From NCBI GenBank assembly GCA_028749105.1, contig JAQUQF010000080.1:1-7583 (forward strand): a stretch of 7,583 nucleotides of DNA, in the 5' to 3' direction. This document shows, piece after piece, positions 1 to 5,064 of this stretch. The translations under genes and the position numbers were made by a program. Source of the DNA: Acidobacteriota bacterium. Its GTDB lineage: Bacteria; Acidobacteriota; Aminicenantia; UBA2199. Numbering within the stretch: position 1 is the first letter of the stretch; the number at the start of each line of letters is the position of its first letter. The notes beneath the pieces were generated by a model, which was not told the origin of the DNA, made no database searches, and saw nothing but the letters and a program-made list of their open reading frames with translations.

Positions 1-211
1 TTCGGTGCGCAGCGCCTACCGCCAGGTGGAGGACAAGGAGAACTTCTTCCTGCTCAACAAGACGAGCCGCGACGGCCGGAACTGCTGGCTGGTCCTGTGG
101 GGCCGGTACCGCACCGCCGACGAGGCCGCGCTGAGCATAAAGCAGCTCCCCGATTACTTCATGAAGCAGAGCAACCCGCCATCCGTGCTCGAGCTGGAAC
201 CTTATCTGTAA
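1..211 (+). CDS. SPOR/DamX-like domain protein, C-terminal end (5' truncated)
   Basis: This is the last 69 residues of a protein that begins before the window; the frame is open from base 2 and stops at TAA 209-211. The segment has the shape of the second half of a SPOR domain as found at the end of DamX/ExeA-like proteins. It has a basic stretch around NKTSRDGR, a hydrophobic strand CWLVLWGRY, then an A-rich helix ending in KQLPDYF and a short tail. In the family, the strand plus 'GRY...A...I..LP' is the typical signature. SPOR domains bind denuded glycan strands of peptidoglycan, so the protein probably acts at the cell wall or division site. What lies N-terminal (TPR repeats, an ATPase, a membrane anchor) cannot be seen. 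The gene converges on the thioredoxin-fold gene downstream. The frame is secure; the domain name is moderately sure from a short fragment. Confidence 0.65.
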   Translation, partial: SVRSAYRQVEDKENFFLLNKTSRDGRNCWLVLWGRYRTADEAALSIKQLPDYFMKQSNPPSVLELEPYL

Positions 212-222
212 ACCAAGGTAAA

Positions 223-256
223 AGAAAAAAAGCAAAATTCAGATCCGGCGAACGGA
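223..256 (-). terminator. Possible weak terminator between convergent genes
   Basis: Read on the minus strand after the stop of the thioredoxin-fold gene, a short stem TCCG/CGGA (244-256, 5-base loop) is followed within about 10 bases by a T-rich tract interrupted once or twice (223-238). The T tract is clear, but the 4-bp stem is weak for an intrinsic terminator. On the plus strand the same tract is A-rich, so it would not end the SPOR gene in the classical way. No other element was seen in this 56-base gap. Confidence 0.25.
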
Positions 257-267
257 CGACTTCGGTT

Positions 268-720
268 TCATAAAATAATGGCCATCATGTCCTGGAGGAT
301 GGATTCCATGGGGTTCTCGACGATGCGCCCGATTTCACAGTCGTCGGCGTAGAAGATGAAGGTGGGGACCTTCTCCACCAGCATGTCCTCGACATAGAAC
401 TTCTGGTCCGGCGCCGCCTTCCGCTCCACTTCATAAAAATTCACCTTGAACTCGGGGACGGCGATGGCATCCATGATCTTCAGGAAGACGGGAAGGTGGT
501 TCTTGGAATCGTCGCACCAGAAGGCGAAATAAACGTCACTCTTCAGTCCCTTAACATTGCTCTTCAGGGTCGCGATCAGCCCGGCATCCGGAACATAGTC
601 GTCATAGATCTTCTTCCATTCCGGGTCCTTCAGGATATCGGCTTTTTCCACCGCCTTCTGGCCCCAGGCGCTGAACGAAACGAACAGCACCGCCATGGCG
701 CAGGCAACGAGCTTCTTCAT
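268..720 (-). CDS. Exported thioredoxin-fold protein with WCDDS (single-cysteine) active site
   Basis: A 150-residue protein, last gene of the signalling operon. Residues 1-20 form a signal peptide (KK, hydrophobic core, probable cleavage after AWG at 20), so it should act outside the cytoplasm. The thioredoxin fold is shown by strand VYFAF, the active-site WCDDS (Cys69 to Ser72) starting a helix, VPTFIFY (cis-Pro119) and the following hairpin EIGRIVE. The second catalytic Cys of CxxC is Ser here, so classical disulfide exchange is unlikely; the mature protein has just one other Cys (Cys128). WC-x-DS thioredoxin-like proteins with a 'VPTFIFY...IGRIVE' ending recur in Acidobacteriota-type genomes as far as I recall, with unknown role. 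The start at 718-720 is preferred over an upstream in-frame start because AGGAG sits 5 bases ahead and the signal peptide begins there. That AGGAG overlaps the FHA stop (gap 8 bases), implying coupled translation. Confidence 0.85.
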   Translation of the reverse strand: MKKLVACAMAVLFVSFSAWGQKAVEKADILKDPEWKKIYDDYVPDAGLIATLKSNVKGLKSDVYFAFWCDDSKNHLPVFLKIMDAIAVPEFKVNFYEVERKAAPDQKFYVEDMLVEKVPTFIFYADDCEIGRIVENPMESILQDMMAIIL

Positions 721-731
721 GCTGGCTCCTA
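721..731 (-). promoter_or_regulatory. Stop/SD fusion TAGGAG before the thioredoxin-fold gene
   Basis: On the minus strand TAGGAG combines the TAG stop of the FHA gene (729-731) with the AGGAG ribosome binding site (726-730) of the next gene, 5 bases before its ATG. It decides the start of the downstream gene and suggests termination-reinitiation coupling. Confidence 0.8.
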
Positions 732-1349
732 GCGATGATAGACGATCCGAATGGTCCCTTTCCGGCCCAGGAAGATCTCGTCGCCTTCCTCGAGCGCGCA
801 TTCGCTGACCTTCTTGTCGTTCATGTAGACGCCGTTGGTGGAGTTGAGGTCCTTGACAAAGACCTGGCCGCCGCGGGCGTAGATCTGGCAGTGCAGCTTG
901 GAAACGATCGGTTCCTGGATGATGACCGACGCCTGGGCGGGATCCCGGCCGACCGACAGGGGGTGGTCGGTGATCAGGTAGGAACTGATCATCTGGCCGC
1001 CGATCCGCACTTCGATCTTGCCGTAGAGACCGGGAGACGGCTTGGAGGGTGGAAGATCGCCGCCATGCGGCATGTCCTCGATCTGGGTCATGATCCCGTC
1101 GCTGGCGGGCGGAACGGCCGCATCAACGTTCAGCGCCGGGGCGGGAGCGCCAGGCGCATCCAGGAGGGAATCCGAGGTGGAATCATGCCGGCGCCGGCGA
1201 AAAAGCCAGAAGAACAGGGCAAGGACCGCCGCAACCACGACAACGATCCCCAGCAGCATGGACTTGTTCTCCTGCCAGGAACCGAGGAGGGAAAAAGCGG
1301 CACAAATGCGGCCCAGCGGCAGCGGCGCCGACGGCTGATTTCTTTTCAT
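729..1349 (-). CDS. Membrane-anchored FHA-domain protein
   Basis: A 206-residue protein with three parts. Residues 32-50 are a transmembrane helix followed at once by RRRR, so the C-terminal side should be cytoplasmic. Residues 55-108 are a Pro/Ala-rich linker. Residues 112-206 are a forkhead-associated domain with the family's binding residues: GR 134-135, Ser150 and His153 (SKLH), and NSTNG 169-173. FHA domains bind phosphothreonine peptides, and this gene directly follows a Ser/Thr kinase gene, so it is the likely reader of that kinase's output. Thr88, in an acidic stretch (TQIED) of the linker, could itself be a kinase site (inference). The start at 1347-1349 has AGGAGG 5 bases upstream, fused to the kinase stop. 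A second ATG at 1257-1259 has its own AGGAG 9 bases upstream and would begin right at the membrane helix (176 residues). Either or both may be used. The FHA assignment is firm; the N-terminus is not. Confidence 0.9.
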   Translation of the reverse strand: MKRNQPSAPLPLGRICAAFSLLGSWQENKSMLLGIVVVVAAVLALFFWLFRRRRHDSTSDSLLDAPGAPAPALNVDAAVPPASDGIMTQIEDMPHGGDLPPSKPSPGLYGKIEVRIGGQMISSYLITDHPLSVGRDPAQASVIIQEPIVSKLHCQIYARGGQVFVKDLNSTNGVYMNDKKVSECALEEGDEIFLGRKGTIRIVYHR

Positions 1350-1361
1350 CCAGGCCTCCTA
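1350..1361 (-). promoter_or_regulatory. Stop/SD fusion TAGGAGG before the FHA gene
   Basis: On the minus strand TAGGAGG merges the kinase stop codon TAG (1359-1361) with a full AGGAGG ribosome binding site (1355-1360), 5 bases before the ATG at 1347-1349. The geometry is nearly identical to the junction at 721-731. It supports the longer FHA start and coupling to kinase translation. Confidence 0.8.
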
Positions 1362-3140
1362 TAAAACGTACTTATTGAGAAAATCGACGAGGAACCTCTC
1401 CTTCTGCAGCCGGCGGCCCTTGCTGGCCACCATGAATTTCTCGCGGATCTCCTGGCCGCCGACCGCGCCTTCGACCAGGATCCTCATATCGCTGCCAAGC
1501 GACAGCCGGCGCGTGTTTTCGGCCGTGAGGGCGAGGCTGTGATCGCCGCGGCTATTGGAATTGAACAGGATGAACATTTTCCTGAACTTGAGCTGGCCGT
1601 GGCAGAAATCATCGGCCTCGCCGTGCAGGTGCACCATCTCGAGAGAGACAAGGAGATTGTCCTGCAGCGCCCGCGCCCAGAGCTTCTCGGCGGCCGGGAA
1701 CTGGTTCGTCAAGAACTTGACCTTGCCCAGCAGGGGGAAGGCCCGGCTTTCGGCTCCGGAACGGACCAGGGCGTCGGCCAGACGCCCGGCGGCGGCAAAG
1801 TCCCGTTCCTCCATGAAGCGGCGCAGGCGAGCCAATTCTTCGTCCAGGCTCCCCAGCTTTTCTATAGCGGCTGCCTTCAGTGGCATAGAGTCCGCTTCCG
1901 CCGGCTGCGGCACATTTTTCTTTTCGGACTCTGCGGCCGCACCGGAAGCGGTGTCCGGGGCCTTGTCATCCCCGCCGGTGGTCAGGATTCCAGACGAAGC
2001 GTCCGTGACCGCACCCTGGGCATTTTCCTGTCCGGCAGCGGCGGTTTCTCCATCTGGCAGGGCTTGCCCACCATTGTGATCATTTCCCTCCCGGATCGTC
2101 GAGACGGGCGGCGACTGGGCAGCGGTGACTGCTTCCCGGCGCTCCTTCATGCCGCTCTTTCCCAAAAGGAAAATGAACAGGGCTACGGCCGCCACCAGCA
2201 GCAAAAGCAAGGCCATGACCTTCAGCGGCGCCAGCAGGAAGCGGCTCCTTTTCCGGGTCGGCGCCACGATCCTCTGGGTCACCCCGGCAGGGGCGGACAG
2301 CCCGGCTTTTGTCATCTCGGCGCCGATGCGCTGCAGATCCTCAATCATGTCGCGGGCGCTCTGGAAGCGCTTGTCCGGCTTTTTCTGCAGGGCGGTCAGG
2401 ATGAACTTCTCGAGCTTGATGCCGATCTCCGGGTTGTAGAGGGAGGGCCGCGGCGGCGGCGTCTCCAGATGGGCCTTCTGGATCTGGAACTCGGAGTTGG
2501 TCTCGGAATCGAAGGGCACGCGGCCGGTGAGCACCTCATAGAAGGTGACCCCTAGGGAATACAAGTCGGTGCGGAAATCCACCCCCTTGCCGATGATCTG
2601 CTCCGGCGAGGTGTACCAGGGGGTGCCGATCAGCATGCCGGTCTTGGTCAACCCTTGGGCGCCGAGGATCTTGGCGATGCCGAAGTCGGAGATCTTCACC
2701 TTGCCGTCGCCGCTGATGAGGATGTTCGCCGGCTTGATATCGCGGTGGATCACATTGTGCCCGTGGGCATAACGCAGCCCTTCCGCGACCTGGGCGATGA
2801 TCGCGACGGCCTCGGCGGGGTGGAGCTGCTTTCTCTCGTGCAGCAGTTCCTTCAAGCTCCGGCCCTCCACGTATTCCATGGCAATGACGTACTCGTCTGC
2901 GATCCTGTTGAAACTGAAGATCATGACGATATTGGGATGATTCAGCCGCGCCTGGGTCATGGCCTCGATCTTGAAGCGCTCCATCAGCTGCTGGTTGCCG
3001 GCCAGCGACGGGTGGATGACCTTCAGGGCGACCTCGCGGTTGAGCATGGTATCGACGGCGAAGTAGATGGTGCCCATGCCGCCGCAGCCGATCTCGGCCT
3101 TGATGAGAAAATCGCCCAGCCTTTCCCCTATCTTGATCAT
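1359..3140 (-). CDS. Transmembrane Hanks-type Ser/Thr protein kinase with extracytoplasmic C-terminal domain
   Basis: A 593-residue kinase. The catalytic domain (about 8-272) is complete: glycine loop GCGGMG 18-23, VALK with Lys40, helix-C Glu59, HRDIKPAN 132-139 with catalytic Asp134, DFG 152-154, activation loop with Thr165 and Thr167, GTPWYTSPE 172-180, and Asp192 in TDLYSLGV. It should therefore be active and may be activated by autophosphorylation. A basic stretch RKRSR precedes a membrane helix at 303-326. An acidic, Ala/Gly-rich linker (330-425), a helical TPR-like region (425-500) and a small mostly beta region (500-593) then lie outside the cytoplasm. The last region has a pattern VHLHG...CHGQL and is discussed in the findings. 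The start at 3138-3140 is chosen because the kinase domain begins there; the longer in-frame extension only covers phosphatase coding sequence. The ATG overlaps the phosphatase TGA (ATGA) and lacks a strong SD, so translation is likely coupled. Confidence 0.93.
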   Translation of the reverse strand: MIKIGERLGDFLIKAEIGCGGMGTIYFAVDTMLNREVALKVIHPSLAGNQQLMERFKIEAMTQARLNHPNIVMIFSFNRIADEYVIAMEYVEGRSLKELLHERKQLHPAEAVAIIAQVAEGLRYAHGHNVIHRDIKPANILISGDGKVKISDFGIAKILGAQGLTKTGMLIGTPWYTSPEQIIGKGVDFRTDLYSLGVTFYEVLTGRVPFDSETNSEFQIQKAHLETPPPRPSLYNPEIGIKLEKFILTALQKKPDKRFQSARDMIEDLQRIGAEMTKAGLSAPAGVTQRIVAPTRKRSRFLLAPLKVMALLLLLVAAVALFIFLLGKSGMKERREAVTAAQSPPVSTIREGNDHNGGQALPDGETAAAGQENAQGAVTDASSGILTTGGDDKAPDTASGAAAESEKKNVPQPAEADSMPLKAAAIEKLGSLDEELARLRRFMEERDFAAAGRLADALVRSGAESRAFPLLGKVKFLTNQFPAAEKLWARALQDNLLVSLEMVHLHGEADDFCHGQLKFRKMFILFNSNSRGDHSLALTAENTRRLSLGSDMRILVEGAVGGQEIREKFMVASKGRRLQKERFLVDFLNKYVL

Positions 3141-4906
3141 GCGCCGTAGGTGAGCAGGAAGAACTTGTTGCCGTCGTTGATGATGAGCTTGCGGCCGTCG
3201 GCCATGTCCACCAGTACTTTGGCGATCCGGAGTTGGGAGTTGTTGAACAAATAGGGGTGGCTCGCCAGTTGCCGCCCGCCATCCAGTTCCACGCACTCGT
3301 CGGGGTAATAGCAGACCAGCGACTGGCCGTCAAAGTACTCCAGCAAGAGGGGCGGCTCGCGCTTCAGGCCTGGGATATTCCGGACCTTTTCGACGATATG
3401 GCTGACGTCGAACGCGGCGGTGCGGCCGCTGGCGGGATCGCTGTACAGCATGGTCATCTGGCCGCCGATGCTCTTGAAGGAGAGGCGCGAGTCGGCCGAA
3501 ACGGCCAGGTCGTCGATCACTGCCGGCAGGCTCTCCTGGGTCTGCCAGTTCTTGATCTCGAAGAAGCGCCGCTGGTCGTGGAAAATGAAGATGTCCCCGT
3601 CGATGTAGTCGGGGACGACGGGGCCATTGAGACCGGCGATCTTGTACAGGGCGACGCTGTCGGGTTCCTTCTCCTTGGAGCTCACCTGCTCCTCGAACTG
3701 AATGCGCAGGAGCGCCTTCCCCGTGCTCTGCCGGACAAGCTGGTAACTGGGCATCTGGGTCGGCTGCCGCCGCAGCAGGAAGATCTCGCCGTTGCGGCTG
3801 GGCACGACCTGGTCCTCCGCGCCCAGCTCGATGGATGTCAGGCTCGAGCCGTCGAGATGGAACACAAAAAGCCGCCTGTCCCGGACGACATGCAGCCTGC
3901 CCCCGCTCAGGAACCGGCAATGGACAGCAGTCACGCCCCGGCCGTTGAGCAGCGACGGATCGATCTCGGCGATCTGCGGGGCCGTTTTCCTTTCCAGCGG
4001 CTGGGCATGAGCGGCCAGCCCCTTGTCCATGCCTCGCGCACCTCGCCCCGGGGGCAAGAAGACGAGCCAGAGAACGGCCAGCAGCACCAGCAGCACCAGC
4101 AGCGATACCACCTTGACCAGCTTGCGCCGCGGCTTGCTCAGGCGGATGGGTTTCGTTTTTTCCAGCGTCTCCAGCGTCCCGAGGCGGATGATCTGCACGG
4201 TGATGTTGTCGCTGCCGCCCTTGGCGTTGGCCAACTTGACCAGGGTGTCGGCGGCTTCTTCCGGGTAGCCGCCCAAGACGACGTTCATCAGCGTGTCATC
4301 CTCGATCATGTTGCTCAGTCCGTCGGAGCACATGACCAGGGCGTCGCCGTCCTCGAGAACGATGTCCTTCAGCATCTCCGGGGTGAAGCTCTCACGGGCG
4401 CCCAGAGACATGTACAAGACGTTCTTCTGCGGGTGGTCGCGGGCTTCATCGGCCGATATTCTCCCTTCCTCGACCAACTTTTCCACGAAGGAGTGATCGG
4501 TGGTGAGCCGGCGAAGACGGTCCTTGCGCAGCAGGTAGATGCGCGAGTCGCCGACGTGAGCGATGGCGGCCTTCATGCCGGCGATGACCAGCGCCGAAAA
4601 GGTCGTTCCCATGCCCCTTTTTTCGATGTCGCTGGCCGCTTTCTTGAAGACAACGGCGTTGGCCTTGTGCACCGCCAGGTCCATGCTGGCCTGGATGGGC
4701 GTGCCTTTTTTTCTCAGGCCGCGGTACGCTTCGAAGAACGTCTCCGAGGCCAGCCTGGAGGCCACGTCGCCCGCCTGGTGCCCGCCCATGCCGTCGGCGA
4801 CGATGAACAGGAACTCGTTGTCGGCGATCTTCTCGTGGAGAAAATAATCCTCGTTGGCGGTACGGACCCGGCCGACATCGCTCTTGGCGAAAAAATGGAT
4901 ATCCAT
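3137..4906 (-). CDS. Transmembrane PP2C-type Ser/Thr phosphatase with large extracytoplasmic domain
   Basis: A 589-residue protein, counted from the ATG at 4904-4906. Residues 1-243 are a full bacterial PP2C (PPM) domain with its metal-binding and structural motifs: RTANED 15-20, VADGMGGH 36-43, GTT 100-102, HVGDSR 117-122, DHS 137-139, CSDGLSNMI 193-201 and GSDNITV 231-237. It is expected to dephosphorylate the kinase encoded next and its substrates, using two or more Mn/Mg ions. A basic run KPRRKLVK precedes a membrane helix at about 266-285, which puts some 300 C-terminal residues outside. These are beta-rich with repeating strand-turn stretches (for example LHVVRDRRLFVFHLDG and EIFLLRR), suggestive of a propeller-like sensor; I recognise no named domain. 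Starts at 4957 or 4948 would add 17 or 14 residues unlike the family; the chosen start fits the usual PP2C N-terminus but has only a weak SD. The tail ends four bases into the kinase start. Confidence 0.92.
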   Translation of the reverse strand: MDIHFFAKSDVGRVRTANEDYFLHEKIADNEFLFIVADGMGGHQAGDVASRLASETFFEAYRGLRKKGTPIQASMDLAVHKANAVVFKKAASDIEKRGMGTTFSALVIAGMKAAIAHVGDSRIYLLRKDRLRRLTTDHSFVEKLVEEGRISADEARDHPQKNVLYMSLGARESFTPEMLKDIVLEDGDALVMCSDGLSNMIEDDTLMNVVLGGYPEEAADTLVKLANAKGGSDNITVQIIRLGTLETLEKTKPIRLSKPRRKLVKVVSLLVLLVLLAVLWLVFLPPGRGARGMDKGLAAHAQPLERKTAPQIAEIDPSLLNGRGVTAVHCRFLSGGRLHVVRDRRLFVFHLDGSSLTSIELGAEDQVVPSRNGEIFLLRRQPTQMPSYQLVRQSTGKALLRIQFEEQVSSKEKEPDSVALYKIAGLNGPVVPDYIDGDIFIFHDQRRFFEIKNWQTQESLPAVIDDLAVSADSRLSFKSIGGQMTMLYSDPASGRTAAFDVSHIVEKVRNIPGLKREPPLLLEYFDGQSLVCYYPDECVELDGGRQLASHPYLFNNSQLRIAKVLVDMADGRKLIINDGNKFFLLTYGA

Positions 4907-4916
4907 CCGCGCCAGC

Positions 4917-4991
4917 TCAGTGACGGCCGGCGCTCCCCGCCGGGCCATTGCGCGCATTTTCCGTCCCCATTCTCATCAGCGGCAAACACAT
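4917..4991 (-). CDS. Possible 24-residue leader ORF upstream of the phosphatase gene
   Basis: On the minus strand, GGAGG stands 9 bases before an ATG (4989-4991), which opens a 24-codon ORF beginning MCLPLMRMGT and ending at TGA 4917-4919. The ORF is not in the phosphatase frame. It ends 10 bases before the phosphatase ATG at 4904-4906 and runs through the two earlier in-frame ATGs (4957, 4948). It has the best ribosome binding site downstream of the promoter, better than that of the phosphatase itself. It may be a coupling leader that delivers ribosomes to the phosphatase start. No similarity to a known peptide is recognised, and translation is not proven. Confidence 0.4.
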   Translation of the reverse strand: MCLPLMRMGTENARNGPAGSAGRH

Positions 4992-4999
4992 GATGGACT

Positions 5000-5004
5000 G
5001 CCTC
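5000..5004 (-). promoter_or_regulatory. Ribosome binding site GGAGG of the leader ORF
   Basis: The minus-strand motif TTTGGAGGCAG contains GGAGG at about 5001-5005, 9 bases before the leader ATG. It is too far (more than 40 bases) from the earliest phosphatase ATG to serve that start directly. Confidence 0.55.
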
Positions 5005-5011
5005 CAAATTT

Positions 5012-5040
5012 TTATTAACATAACGGGTTTTCTTTGTCAA
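5012..5040 (-). promoter_or_regulatory. Sigma70-type promoter of the phosphatase-kinase-FHA-thioredoxin operon
   Basis: On the minus strand there is a perfect -35 TTGACA (5035-5040), a 17-base spacer and a -10-like TAATAA (5012-5017), in a locally A+T-rich gap within GC-rich surroundings. It lies 24 bases past the GT4 stop and about 105 bases before the phosphatase ATG. It therefore separates the signalling operon from the glycosyltransferase genes, although read-through from upstream remains possible. Confidence 0.7.
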
Positions 5041-5041
5041 T

Positions 5042-5053
5042 CCGGGCGCCCGG
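5042..5053. repeat. 12-bp perfect GC palindrome abutting the -35 box
   Basis: CCGGGCGCCCGG is fully self-complementary and ends one base from the TTGACA -35 element, between the GT4 stop and the operon promoter. It lacks a T tract on either side, so an intrinsic terminator is unlikely. It could be an operator, or simply chance in GC-rich DNA. Confidence 0.35.
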
Positions 5054-5064
5054 GCCGGCAGGGA

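Noticed and set aside
268..801. Longer thioredoxin-fold start at 801
   Set aside because: The extra 27 residues are Arg-rich, lie inside the FHA coding region and lack an SD; the start at 720 has AGGAG and a signal peptide.
3141..3296. Longer kinase start at 3296
   Set aside because: The 52-residue extension overlaps the phosphatase C-terminal codons in another frame and has low-complexity R/Q content; the kinase domain begins right after 3140.
4076..4105. Short CAGCAGCAC-like tandem repeats
   Set aside because: On the coding strand these are CTG/GTG codons for the Leu/Val-rich membrane helix of the phosphatase; composition explains them.
3233..4993. A 586-codon open frame on the plus strand opposite the phosphatase
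   Set aside because: Its translation is low in recognisable motifs and rich in repeated Q/H/D/R residues, typical of the complement of GC-rich genes. The minus strand carries a full PP2C domain here.
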